DNA of 44,871 bases, from contig WHTW01000053.1 in assembly GCA_009377525.1 (NCBI GenBank), positions 1-44,871 of the forward strand, in the 5' to 3' direction. Below are positions 7,184 through 18,533 of this stretch, in pieces. Origin of the DNA: Rhodospirillales bacterium. Lineage in GTDB: Bacteria; Pseudomonadota; Alphaproteobacteria; Reyranellales; Reyranellaceae. The notes under the pieces were generated by a model. That model was not told the DNA's origin and did not search any database. It saw only the letters and a program-made list of their open reading frames with translations. A program made the position numbers and the translations under genes. Every line of letters begins with the position of its first letter. Position 1 is the stretch's first letter.

Positions 7184-8278
7184 ATGACCAACCGCACGCC
7201 GCTCACCGGTCCCTCGGTCTGGACCGGCGACGAGATCAAGAACTCCACGCGCTGGATCCGCGACTTCCCGGCCTCCGGCACCGCCGCGCTCGATGCCGCG
7301 CTCGCCGCCGTGAACAAGGCGGACCTCGAATGGTCGCAGATCACGCGCGCGGACTTCCCGGTCGGCGGCCTCGACGGTCTGCTGGCCGACATCGCCGACG
7401 AGCTGGAGAACGGCGTCGGCATCATGAAGCTGCGCGGCTTCCCGGTGGGTCGCTACGACGAGAACGACCTGCGCAAGATCTACTTCGGGCTGGGCACGCA
7501 TCTCGGCACGCCGGTGTTCCAGAACCGCAGCGGCGAGCTGATGCGCGCCATCCGCGACGAGGGTGCCCATGTCGGCCGCACCTATGGCGAGACCAAGGAC
7601 CAGAAGGGCACGACCTTCCTCTCCTCCTATGCCCGCACGCTGACCAGCGGTGGGCTCCGCTTCCACACAGATCGCACCGACGTGGTCGGGCTGCTGTGCG
7701 TGCGGCAGGCGAGGAAGGGCGGCGTGAGCACGCTTGCCTCCACGCCCGCCATCCACAACGCGATCCTCGCCAAGCGTCCCGATCTGCTCGACGCGCTGTT
7801 CACCGACTACTGGCGCAGCCGCTTCGGCGAGGAAGGCACCGGCAAGGACGGTGCGGGCAACGACGGCGTGGGCACGACCCGGGCAACGGCCTATCCGCTG
7901 CCGATCTTCGGCGTGCGCGACGGCAAGCTCACGTCGCACTACTCGCTCACCTTCATCGAGGCGGCCCAGCTCGCGCCCGACGTGCCCAAGCTCACGGCGG
8001 CGCAGAAGGAGGCCATCGACGTCCTGATGGCGACGGCGCAGGAGCTGTGCTTCGAGATGACCCTGGAGCCCGGCGACCTGCAGCTGATCAACAGCCACGT
8101 CACCTATCACGGCCGCACGCCGTTCGAGGACGACGCCTCGAGCGGCCATGACCGGCTGCTTCTCCGGCTCTGGCTCACCATGGCCAACAACCGGCCGCTG
8201 CCGGCCGGTCACGAAATCCTGTGGCGCAACATCGAGGCCGGACAGCCGCGCGGCGGAATCCAGCAGATCACGATCTGA
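7184..8278 (+). CDS. TauD/TfdA-family dioxygenase
   Basis: The protein has 364 residues from ATG 7184. The iron-binding pair is His161-x-Asp163 (LRFHTDRTD), the distal His is His309 (YHGRTPF), and the 2-oxoglutarate arginine is probably Arg328 (LLLRLW). It is longer than the TauD-like gene at 3499 and belongs to a distinct subgroup that carries SGGLRFHTDRTDVVGLLC and NSHVTYHGRTPFED. The start lies 7 bp after the LysR stop, so the two are probably co-transcribed. Fe(II)-dependent oxygenation of a small organic acid is expected. The neighbouring ATC hydrolases hint at a sulfur compound, without proof. Confidence 0.88.
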   Translation: MTNRTPLTGPSVWTGDEIKNSTRWIRDFPASGTAALDAALAAVNKADLEWSQITRADFPVGGLDGLLADIADELENGVGIMKLRGFPVGRYDENDLRKIYFGLGTHLGTPVFQNRSGELMRAIRDEGAHVGRTYGETKDQKGTTFLSSYARTLTSGGLRFHTDRTDVVGLLCVRQARKGGVSTLASTPAIHNAILAKRPDLLDALFTDYWRSRFGEEGTGKDGAGNDGVGTTRATAYPLPIFGVRDGKLTSHYSLTFIEAAQLAPDVPKLTAAQKEAIDVLMATAQELCFEMTLEPGDLQLINSHVTYHGRTPFEDDASSGHDRLLLRLWLTMANNRPLPAGHEILWRNIEAGQPRGGIQQITI

Positions 8279-8280
8279 CG

Positions 8281-8410
8281 CTGGGGGCGCGCCACTCCAG
8301 TGGCGCGTCATGGTCTTCCGGACCGCGGGCGTCTCGCCCGCTCATGAGCGCGCGGGGACGCGCGCGGTCCGCATGACATGAGAAGACGCGCCACTGGAGG
8401 CGCGCGCGCC
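8281..8410. repeat. Palindrome cluster (GGACCGC family plus nested GGCGCGCCACT palindrome)
   Basis: Between a plus-strand stop and a minus-strand stop lie GCGCGCCACTCCAGTGGCGC (about 8288-8307) and a family palindrome at 8314-8375 (CTTCCGGACCGCGGGCGTCT, CTCATGAG, then GCGCGCGGTCCG). A further half-copy of the first follows at 8386-8405 (ACGCGCCACTGGAGGCGCGC). The convergent position would suit a bidirectional terminator, though no U-tract is seen. Confidence 0.65.
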
Positions 8411-8414
8411 CAGC

Positions 8415-9299
8415 TCAGCCGCGCCCCTCGAGAACCGAGCGATGGCGCTGGAACAGCTCGACCAGAGCGTCCATGACCGCCCGCACCCGCGGCAGGGCCC
8501 TGAGGTCGCGATGGACCAGCAGCCATTGCTCGGCGGACACCTCGGCAAGCACGCCGCCGACGCGACGCAGAGCCGGGTCCTGGTCGCCGAGATAGCAGGG
8601 CAGCACGGCAAGGCCCGATCCGACGCGCACCGCGTCGTGCAGGACGAGCCAGTTGTTGACCCTGATCTCGGGTCGCCGGCCGAGCTGCCCGTGCAGCCAG
8701 TGCTGGCCCGGCATGTAGCTGTGGTCGTCGTCGAAGCCGATCCACGGCAGCTCGGCCAGCGCCGGCATGGTGGTGCCCTTCAGCGCGAAATCGCGCTTGG
8801 CGTAGATCGCGTAGGCGACGCGGCAGAGCTTGCGGGCGATGATGCCGGCGAGTTCCGGCACCTGGTCGCGAATCAAAAGATCGGCCTCGCGCCGCGACAG
8901 GTTGGCGAGCGTATGGCTGGCAATCACCTCGAACTCGATCTGCTGCAGCCGGGCGCGTAGCCATGGCAAGTGACGCGCGACCAGCACCGCCATCGCCTCG
9001 CCCGCCGACAGCCGCACCACGCCGCTCACCGTGTCGCTGAGGCCGGCGCTGCGCCGATGGATCGACAGTGCCGCCTTCTCCATCGCCTCGGTATCGGCCA
9101 GCAGCTCCTCGCCCGCCGCCGTCGGCACGAAGCGGTCGGGCAGGCGCTCGAACAGGCGCGCGCCGATCTGCTGCTCCAGCGCCTGCACGCGACGCGATAC
9201 GGTGGGATGGCTGACATTTAGCGCCTTGGCCGCCGTGGTGAGCGTGCCCTCGCGGGCGAGTGTCAGGAAAACACGGAGATCGTCCCAGTTGGCATCCAT
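8415..9299 (-). CDS. LysR-family transcriptional regulator
   Basis: The protein has 294 residues, normal for the family. The HTH lies at about 4-62 (DDLRVFLTLAREGTLTTAA, HPTVSRRVQALEQQIGARL). The effector-binding domain follows from about 90 (VSGVVRLSAGEAMAVLVARH) to the end; its style (IGFDDDHSYMPGQHWL, GLAVLPCYLGD) resembles LysR proteins that recognise aromatic or small organic ligands. The ATG at 9299 is the only plausible start; MDANWDDLRVFLTLA is typical. It is divergent from the double ABC exporter across 72 bp and probably regulates it, itself, or both. Confidence 0.9.
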   Translation of the reverse strand: MDANWDDLRVFLTLAREGTLTTAAKALNVSHPTVSRRVQALEQQIGARLFERLPDRFVPTAAGEELLADTEAMEKAALSIHRRSAGLSDTVSGVVRLSAGEAMAVLVARHLPWLRARLQQIEFEVIASHTLANLSRREADLLIRDQVPELAGIIARKLCRVAYAIYAKRDFALKGTTMPALAELPWIGFDDDHSYMPGQHWLHGQLGRRPEIRVNNWLVLHDAVRVGSGLAVLPCYLGDQDPALRRVGGVLAEVSAEQWLLVHRDLRALPRVRAVMDALVELFQRHRSVLEGRG

Positions 9300-9371
9300 G
9301 TTCAAAAATGTACACCAGTTCTTCCAATTTGTGGACTGACGAATACAGGCGTTCGGCCTAGATTCATTCTC

Positions 9372-12956
<3,585 letters not shown>

Positions 12957-12958
12957 GA

Positions 12959-13010
12959 GCTCAGAGCACATTCCGTCCGGCTGGAACCAGCCGGACGGAG
13001 TGTGCCCGTC
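12959..13010. repeat. REP-like palindrome
   Basis: AGAGCACATTCCGTCCGGCT, loop GGAAC, then CAGCCGGACGGAGTGTG. It is the best-preserved of three copies (others at 1131 and, degenerate, 37303) and lies just after the exporter stop. Confidence 0.7.
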
Positions 13011-13031
13011 GAAACCTCGATCTCCCGCGCG

Positions 13032-13084
13032 CGCTTTTCCGGTATGGTGGAACCGCTCGCGGTTCCACCATACCGGAAAACGCT
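13032..13084. repeat. Long perfect hairpin repeat (TTTTCCGG...CCGGAAAA type)
   Basis: Arms 13035-13054 (TTTTCCGGTATGGTGGAACC) and 13061-13080 are perfectly complementary over 20 bp around GCTCGC. CGCTCTAG follows, an end sequence common to palindromes of alphaproteobacterial intergenic regions. It could act as a terminator or RNA-stability element between the exporter and the VOC gene. Confidence 0.75.
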
Positions 13085-13107
13085 CTAGCCAATCGAGGGA
13101 GAGTCCA

Positions 13108-13491
13108 ATGTTCAGCCACGTCACCGTCGGCAGCAACGATATCAACAAGGCCAAGGCGTTCTATGACGGCGTGAGCAAGGCGCTGGGCCTCGAGCGCCTC
13201 GCCGACCATCCCAGTTCCATCGCCTATGGCCGCGCGGGCGGTCGGCCGCAGCTCTGGATCCTCAATCCTGCCGACAAGAAGGCGGCGACCGTGGGCAACG
13301 GCATCACCATCGGCCTGGAAGCATCCGACCGGCCCTCGGTCGATGCCGCCTACAAGGCCGGCGTATCGGCCGGCGGCAAAGACGAAGGTGCGCCGGGGCT
13401 GCGCAAGCACTACCATCCGAACTACTACGGCGCCTATCTCAGGGATCCCGACGGCAACAAGGTCTGTGTGGTCTGCCACAAGCCGGCCTGA
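13108..13491 (+). CDS. VOC (glyoxalase/bleomycin resistance) superfamily protein
   Basis: The protein has 127 residues with one glyoxalase-like module pair: N-terminal FSHVTVGSNDINKAKAFYDG, central ITIGLEASDRPSVDAAYKAG and C-terminal YGAYLRDPDGNKVCVVCH. His4 and a C-terminal aspartate-rich strand match the metal-binding fold, but the set of ligands is not complete enough to name a reaction. The start at ATG 13108 has GAGGGAGAG upstream; longer frames read back into palindromic sequence. It probably acts as a dimer of about 14 kDa subunits in the cytoplasm. It lies 93 bp upstream of the candidate selenoprotein. Confidence 0.88.
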   Translation: MFSHVTVGSNDINKAKAFYDGVSKALGLERLADHPSSIAYGRAGGRPQLWILNPADKKAATVGNGITIGLEASDRPSVDAAYKAGVSAGGKDEGAPGLRKHYHPNYYGAYLRDPDGNKVCVVCHKPA

Positions 13492-13584
13492 CGGACAGAT
13501 CGCAACCCTGAGCGTTGGTGTCGATCCTTGACTCGCTCGGCGTCAAGGCGATCAATTGAGGTTCGAGACAATACAGGTGTCCGC

Positions 13585-14337
13585 ATGAGCGAACCGCTGA
13601 AGGTGTTCTGGCAGCCCGGTTGAACGAGCTGCCTGAGACTCAAGGAGTTTCTATCGGTCCGTGGGATCGACTTCGTTTCGGTGAATGTGCTCGAGGATCC
13701 GACCGGCATGGCGGAGCTGGACCGGCTCGGCGTGCGCTCGGTGCCGGTACTGTCGCGCGGCACGGCCTACACGTTCGGCCAGAGCACCAGGCAGATCGTC
13801 GACTTCCTCGGCCTTGCCGAGAAGTCCGGTCCCGAGCTCTCGACCGACGAACTGGCGGCCCGCGTCACCAGGTTCATGGACGCCGCGCTCGAGCTGATCC
13901 CGCTGATGCCGGCCGACCGGCTCGACATCCATGTGCCTGGCCGGCCGCGCAGCTACCGGACGCTCGCCTTTCACCTCTTCCGCGTCGTCGATGCCTTCCT
14001 CGACGCCAACGAGGACATCACGCTCGTTCAGGCAATGTTCCGCGAAGAACCAGCCTCCGATGCCGGCACCGACTCGCTGGTTGCCTACGGCGCGAAGGTG
14101 CGCAAACGCTTCGCAGCATGGTGGCAAGGCGGCAACACTTCGCCGGCAAAGTCACTTCAAACATACTACGGACCACAGAGCCTGCATGAGCTGATGGAGC
14201 GAACGACTTGGCATTGTGGTCAGCACGTGCGGCAATACATGATGTTGTTGGAGAAGGAGGGAGTGAGCCATCGCCGGCCGCTGATCGGCGCCGACTTCGC
14301 CAAGCTACCGATGCCCCAGAACGTCTGGGACGGTTGA
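13585..14337 (+). CDS. Glutaredoxin-like/DinB fusion, probable selenoprotein (Sec at TGA 13621-13623)
   Basis: From ATG 13585 (AGGTG five bases upstream) the frame reads MSEPLKVFWQPG, then TGA at 13621-13623, then TSCLRLKEFLSVRGIDFVSV, and runs open to 14337. Read through, it gives 250 residues. Residues 1-80 are a glutaredoxin-like fold with U13-T14-S15-C16 where relatives I recall carry a CxxC (PGCTSC), and a cis-Pro loop SVP at 52-54. Residues about 85-245 are a DinB-type four-helix bundle with His130 (AFHLFRV), His210 and His214 (WHCGQHVRQ), the usual metal triad. A 7-bp hairpin lies 18 nt after the TGA. Codon use is normal on both sides. Alternatives are a nonsense mutation or a TGC-to-TGA consensus error. 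The machinery (selA, selB, selC) is not in this window. A conventional caller would start at ATG 13681 and miss the redox site. Confidence 0.72.
13631..13658 (+). promoter_or_regulatory. Candidate bacterial SECIS hairpin
   Basis: Directly downstream of TGA 13621, GAGACTC (13635-13641) pairs fully with GAGTTTC (13645-13651), with one G-U pair, around the loop AAG. GCC (13631-13633) can pair with GGT (13656-13658) below an internal loop. The apical loop starts 18 nt after the UGA, within the range known for bacterial SECIS elements. The loop has G only at its third position, so the match to the consensus is partial. Confidence 0.4.
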
Positions 14338-14371
14338 CGGACGCCCGGCGCTCGCTTACCCAGCATTTCGC

Positions 14372-14998
14372 ATGACAAACAAGTTTCCCAGTCAAAAGTA
14401 TTCGACCGCTGGCGCCTTCGTCGCCGACTACGTATCGGCCGTGGCGATAGCACTCAATTCGGTGCGGCCCGGCGAGATCGAGCGCGCCGTGACGGCGATG
14501 AAGCGGGCGATCCAGTCAGACAGGCTGATCTTCACCTGCGGCAACGGCGGCTCGGCTGCCATCGCCAATCACCTGACCTGCGACTGCTCCAAGGGCATCG
14601 CCACCAACACGACGCTGCGCCCGCGCGTGGTGAGCCTGTCGGCGACAGTCGAGCTGGTGACCGCGATCGCCAACGACATGGCCTATAGCGAGGTCTTCGC
14701 CTATCAGCTCAAGAACGCCGCGCGGCCTGGCGACGTGCTCATCACCATCTCGTCGTCCGGCGATTCGGAAAACATCGTGCGCGCACTCGACTGGGCCGGC
14801 AACAACGGCATGACCACGATCGCGCTGTCGGGCTTCTCCGGCGGCCGCAGCGCCCAGATGGCAGATATCAGCCTCCACGTCGCCGCCCAGAACTACGGCG
14901 TCGTCGAGGACGTGCACCAGTCGCTGATCCACATCCTCGCCCAGTATGTGCGGATGTCGGAGCTGCCGTCCGAGCTGGTGCAGACGCTCCGGTTCTAG
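14372..14998 (+). CDS. SIS-domain phosphosugar isomerase (GmhA/phosphoheptose isomerase-like)
   Basis: The protein has 208 residues covering one sugar isomerase domain. The phosphate-binding loop is CGNGGSAAIANHL near 56-68 and the second SIS strand-loop is LITISSSGDSENIVRAL near 124-140. VVEDVHQSLIHILAQYVR near the C-terminus carries the Glu-x-x-His pair that GmhA uses for isomerisation of sedoheptulose 7-phosphate in heptose/LPS synthesis. It is unlike E. coli GmhA after CGNGGS, so a paralogous role with another ketose phosphate is possible. It stands alone on the plus strand, 34 bp after the glutaredoxin-DinB gene, and could be co-transcribed with it. Confidence 0.85.
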   Translation: MTNKFPSQKYSTAGAFVADYVSAVAIALNSVRPGEIERAVTAMKRAIQSDRLIFTCGNGGSAAIANHLTCDCSKGIATNTTLRPRVVSLSATVELVTAIANDMAYSEVFAYQLKNAARPGDVLITISSSGDSENIVRALDWAGNNGMTTIALSGFSGGRSAQMADISLHVAAQNYGVVEDVHQSLIHILAQYVRMSELPSELVQTLRF

Positions 14999-15002
14999 GC
15001 TT

Positions 15003-15131
15003 CTCCGTCATCCCGACCGTAGCCGAGCGCAGCGAGGCGAAGCGGAGGGACCTATTTTTGCCCTTCTGTCGACCAGAATAGGTCCCTCGACCACGCCGCC
15101 CTTCGGGCGGCTTCGCTCGGGATGACGGTCA
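15003..15131. repeat. Intergenic palindrome of the CGTCATCCCGA...TCGGGATGACG type
   Basis: CCGTCATCCCGACCGTAGCC at the left and TTCGCTCGGGATGACGG at the right are inverted. Inside, GAGGGACCTATTTTT and GAATAGGTCCCTC form a second inverted pair, with a GCCGCCCTTCGGGCGGC hairpin in the right arm. A partial relative (GCTCGGGATGACAG) is seen at about 18503-18517. It is probably a non-autonomous repeat that can also act as a terminator for the SIS gene. Confidence 0.7.
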
Positions 15132-15132
15132 A

Positions 15133-16371
15133 ATGAACATAGATCCCCTGTCAGGCGCCGCGCTCTATGCCGACGTGCAGCGCTATGACAGCTTCGGATC
15201 GCACCGCTACGGCTCACCGGGCGCCGAGCGCGCGCTGGCCTGGATCGCAGGCGAACTCGAGCGCAGCGGATTGACGGTCTCCTCGCAGCGCTTCTCGCTG
15301 CCCCGCCAGTACGAATTCGAAGCCGCGACGCTCGTGGTCGACGGAGAGACACGCCCGGTCATGCCGCACTGGTGGATTCCGGAGCGGCAGGCGACGTTTT
15401 CCCTGACCGCGCCGATCGTGGCGTCCGACAGCGGCCTTGCGCGCGATGCCTTCGTGCATCTCACCCTGCCCTTCGACCGCGGCGCCTATCTCGACGGCCA
15501 GCATGTCTCGGCGCTCGAGAGTGCCTTCGCTCGCCAGCCGGCCGCCGTGCTGCTCACCATCGATCATCCGAGCGGCGAGATCTTCACCTACAACGTCGAC
15601 CAGAAGACGCAGCCCTGGCCGGTGCCGGCGATCCTGGTGGCCCCCAAGGACCGGTCGTTGCTCGACCAGGCCCGGCACTCCGGCCGGCCGGTCTCCGTGT
15701 CGGTGCTGGGCACATGGCGCCGCGACGCGCCCGGCCGCAACGTCGTGGGCCGGCTGGATCGCGGCAAAGGACGCTGGCTTGCGATCTCGACGCCCGTGAC
15801 GAGCTGGTTCACCAGCAGCTGCGAACGCGGCCCCGGTATCGCGGGCTTCCTGGCGATGGCGCGGCTCGCCAGGACGCGCTGGCCCGACGTCGACCTGGTG
15901 TTCGTGGCGACCTCGGGTCATGAAGTCGGCCACGGCGGCATGGAGCATTTCATGCGCGACGGCGCGCCCAGGCCCGACGGCACCCTGGCATGGGCGCATT
16001 TCGGCGCCTCGCTGGCCTGCTTCGCCTGGCGTCGAGACGGCGGGCGCTGGTTCACCGATCGCGAGGTCGACACCCGGCAGCGCCTGGTGCTGAGCTCGCA
16101 GGCGATGGAAGCATCGGTGGCACGGCGCTTCAGGAACATCGTGGCCACGCCGGTCGCAGGCGCACGCGCCGGCATCGGCGAGCTGCGCGACGTGCTGGCA
16201 GCGGGCTATCCGCGCTTCTTCGGCATGGCGGGTTCCCATACCTTCTTCCATACGGCGGCCGATTCGACCGAGACGACCGGGCCTGAGATCCTGGAACCGG
16301 TCGTTCGGGCCTTCGCCCGAGACCTTGGACGACGCGGTCCGCTAGATCCTCTCCTTCTCCCTTCCCGATAG
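15133..16371 (+). CDS. M28-like aminopeptidase-fold protein, metal site degenerate
   Basis: The 412-residue layout follows M28 peptidases: an N-terminal zinc-peptidase strand set (FGSHRYGSPGAERALAWIAG), a PA-like insert at about 75-195 (PAAVLLTIDHPSGEIFTYNV, PVPAILVAPKD), then the catalytic core from about 205. In the core the usual H-x-D ligands are replaced (STPVTSWFTSSC) and the bridging Asp segment reads ERGPGIAGFLAMARL. GHEVGHGG keeps a Glu, and SHTFFHTAADSTET keeps His and Asp near the end. I therefore call it M28-like and doubt a normal dinuclear zinc site. No signal peptide is visible, so it is cytoplasmic. It is not obviously linked to its neighbours. Confidence 0.7.
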   Translation: MNIDPLSGAALYADVQRYDSFGSHRYGSPGAERALAWIAGELERSGLTVSSQRFSLPRQYEFEAATLVVDGETRPVMPHWWIPERQATFSLTAPIVASDSGLARDAFVHLTLPFDRGAYLDGQHVSALESAFARQPAAVLLTIDHPSGEIFTYNVDQKTQPWPVPAILVAPKDRSLLDQARHSGRPVSVSVLGTWRRDAPGRNVVGRLDRGKGRWLAISTPVTSWFTSSCERGPGIAGFLAMARLARTRWPDVDLVFVATSGHEVGHGGMEHFMRDGAPRPDGTLAWAHFGASLACFAWRRDGGRWFTDREVDTRQRLVLSSQAMEASVARRFRNIVATPVAGARAGIGELRDVLAAGYPRFFGMAGSHTFFHTAADSTETTGPEILEPVVRAFARDLGRRGPLDPLLLPSR

Positions 16372-16446
16372 GGCCCGATAGGGGAAGAGTGAGGGGGAAT
16401 CGACGTGCCTTGCCCCCTCACCCAGCCTCTCCCCCTACCGGCAGTA
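16345..16446. repeat. Intergenic palindrome of the CTCCCCCT...AGGGGGAG type
   Basis: The tail of the M28-like gene and the following gap hold CTCCTTCTCCCTTCCCGATA, GGAAGAGTGAGGGGGAATC, then CCCCCTCACCCAGCCTCTCC. These inverted C- and G-rich arms are a recurring intergenic palindrome in proteobacteria. The left arm overlaps the last codons of the preceding gene. Confidence 0.55.
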
Positions 16447-16533
16447 AGAGTTGCGAAAGACGGCTGCAGAGCAAGGGAACTCGCCCCGTCCAGGTGCGTT
16501 CACTGGGCTGACCCAACAGCCCAGGAGCATGTC

Positions 16534-16866
16534 ATGCGCAATGCGGCCACCCATAGCGGCAAGGATCTGGCGCGCGAAATCGCCCTTCTCCGGCAGCAAC
16601 TCGACGACCTGGCCGACACGGTGAACGGCACGGGCAGCTCGATCGTGGCCCGAGGCGAAGCGGCGCTCGAGGAGACGTTGAAGTCGGCGCGCGAGCTCGT
16701 CGCCAAGTACGGCGACACCGCGAAGGCGATCGCCCACGACACCGCGAAGCTCAAGGACAAGGCCACCGACACCCTGATCGAGCAGACCGAGACCCGCCCG
16801 CTCACCACGTTCGCGGCGATCATCGGCATCGGCTTCCTCGCAGGCTGGCTTTGTCGTCGGCACTAG
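16534..16866 (+). CDS. DUF883 (ElaB/YqjD-like) membrane-anchored protein
   Basis: This 110-residue protein starts at ATG 16534 with AGGAG seven bases upstream. Residues about 8-75 are an amphipathic helix/coiled-coil region (LAREIALLRQQLDDLADTVN, LKDKATDTLIEQTETRP). A single C-terminal membrane segment follows at about 90-106 (TFAAIIGIGFLAGWL) with the terminal CRRH that is characteristic of this family. E. coli YqjD and ElaB tether ribosomes to the inner membrane in stationary phase. The next gene encodes another small membrane protein, like the yqjDEK arrangement. Confidence 0.88.
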   Translation: MRNAATHSGKDLAREIALLRQQLDDLADTVNGTGSSIVARGEAALEETLKSARELVAKYGDTAKAIAHDTAKLKDKATDTLIEQTETRPLTTFAAIIGIGFLAGWLCRRH

Positions 16867-16906
16867 TCGACCGGCCGCCAAGCCGTCCCAGCCGGCTCGA
16901 CCATCG

Positions 16907-17170
16907 ATGATCGGTCCCCTCCTGCGCGTGGCGGCGTCCGCCGCCGCCGCGCGTTCCCTGCGCAATGCCGCCCATGATGCGGCAACGCGCGCCATGCTGG
17001 CCATGGGCGCCGCGCTCGCGGTCGGCGTCGGCGTGGTCTGCCTCACCTACGCGGCCTACATCCTGCTTGCGCGCAATCTCGACCCGGCGGCGGCCTGGGG
17101 GATCCTTGGCGCGTTCTGGGGTCTTGCCGGCCTGCTCTACTTCGCCGTCGCGAAGCGCCGCCGCGGTTGA
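16907..17170 (+). CDS. Small two-helix membrane protein
   Basis: This 87-residue protein has two predicted membrane helices, about 29-54 (AMLAMGAALAVGVGVVCLTY) and 62-82 (AAWGILGAFWGLAGLLYFAV), and a basic KRRRG end. I do not recognise a named domain. Its position 40 bp after the DUF883 gene suggests a YqjE-like partner in an envelope stress unit. Its last 34 bp overlap the 3' end of the convergent AI-2E gene. Confidence 0.65.
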   Translation: MIGPLLRVAASAAAARSLRNAAHDAATRAMLAMGAALAVGVGVVCLTYAAYILLARNLDPAAAWGILGAFWGLAGLLYFAVAKRRRG

Positions 17171-18369
17171 CGCGTCCGCCGCTCCCGCGTGCGGACCGGC
17201 GGGCGCCCCACCGAGGCCAGCAGAGGCTTGCGCGCCAGCCGTTCGCTCACCGGCCGGTCGTCGGCCAGCAGGATCTCCAGCCAGCGCATTGACGGCAGAT
17301 GGGCGGCGATCGTGCTGATCAGGATCAGCAGCGGCACGGCGACGATGGCGCCCATCGCGCCCCACATCCAGCCGAGCAGGGCGATGGCCGCGAATACCGC
17401 GACCGTGTTGAGGGCGCAGCGGCGGCTCACGAACATCGGCGTGACGAGGTTGGCCTCGATGACATGGATGGCGAGCAACGCCGCCGGCGCGCCGACGATG
17501 CGCGCCCAATCGTCGAACGTGATCATCGCCACCAGGGCCACGACCGTGATGGTCACCGTCGAGCCGATGAACGGCACGAAGCCCGCGATGCCCATCAGGG
17601 CACCCCAGATGATGGCGTTGGGAAAGCCCAGCACAGCCAACGCCACCGTCGAGCAGGCGGCTACGCCGGTGTAGATCACGGCGAGCGAGAACAGGTAGTG
17701 GCCGACGCGCTCATTGATGTCGCGCATCACCCGGGCAAGCCGGACGCGCGTGGTGAACGAGGCGGGGATGCGCATGATCTGCCGCCGCGAGTTGTTGCGA
17801 TGGGCGAGCAGCAGAAAGGCCAGCACCGCGGCATAGAACACCTGCAGCAGCAGGCCGGGCGTGGTGCTGGCAAGCTCGGCCATCAGCGACTTCTCGCGCA
17901 CCACCACCTTCTCGGGCGGCGTCACCGCCGGCGCCGTGGGCGTCGTCGCCGAAGCCGCCTGCTCGACCTGCTTGGAGACCTCCTGCACGATGGCGAGCGA
18001 CTTGCGCACGCCCTCGAGCTTCCGCTCCAGCGTGTAGGTCAGGTAGGGCGTCTGATCGATCCAGTTGGTGAGCGCCGGAATGGAGATGGCGAGCAGCACC
18101 GCCAGGCCCATGGCCAGCAGGACCACCGACGCCGCAGCGGACGTGAACGGCGGAATGCGCAGGCGCTCGAAGGTGTTGGCGACCGGCGTAAGGATGAGCG
18201 CCAGAACGATGGCCCCCGCCGTGGGAATGAGGAAATCGCGCGCGACGTAGCCAAGCGCTGCGACGGCGCACACCGCCAGCACGATCAGCGGGCGGCGGAT
18301 CGCCGAGCCGCGGTGCATATGGACGACGGGAAAGCGCTCTTCGCTCTGCTCTCTGGTCGAGACGCCCAC
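17137..18369 (-). CDS. AI-2E family (PerM-like) transporter
   Basis: The 410-residue protein has the family layout: paired N-terminal helices (about 25-105, RPLIVLAVCAVAALGYVARD), a charged extramembrane region at 120-170, then five or six helices. The signature region is GALMGIAGFVPFIGSTVTIT near 258-277, followed by HVIEANLVTPMFVSRRCALN. Family members move small molecules (AI-2 in TqsA) or ions. The cargo here is unknown. The C-terminal tail is arginine rich (RTRERRTRQPRRR). ATG 18369 is taken as the start; an internal ATG at about 18318 would also spare all helices. Confidence 0.88.
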   Translation of the reverse strand: MGVSTREQSEERFPVVHMHRGSAIRRPLIVLAVCAVAALGYVARDFLIPTAGAIVLALILTPVANTFERLRIPPFTSAAASVVLLAMGLAVLLAISIPALTNWIDQTPYLTYTLERKLEGVRKSLAIVQEVSKQVEQAASATTPTAPAVTPPEKVVVREKSLMAELASTTPGLLLQVFYAAVLAFLLLAHRNNSRRQIMRIPASFTTRVRLARVMRDINERVGHYLFSLAVIYTGVAACSTVALAVLGFPNAIIWGALMGIAGFVPFIGSTVTITVVALVAMITFDDWARIVGAPAALLAIHVIEANLVTPMFVSRRCALNTVAVFAAIALLGWMWGAMGAIVAVPLLILISTIAAHLPSMRWLEILLADDRPVSERLARKPLLASVGRPPVRTRERRTRQPRRRFATAK

Positions 18370-18533
18370 GCCCTGCTGGCTCCTGTTGGATCAATTTCAA
18401 CGGACGGGCAATGCAGCGGTTGCGCGCGCGGGCGCCATGGTCGGCGAATACTCGGCTCGACCCGTGAACCGGCCGACCGCACATCGCGCTCTGAAATTGC
18501 CGCTCGGGATGACAGTGCTATAAAGAGTCCGTC

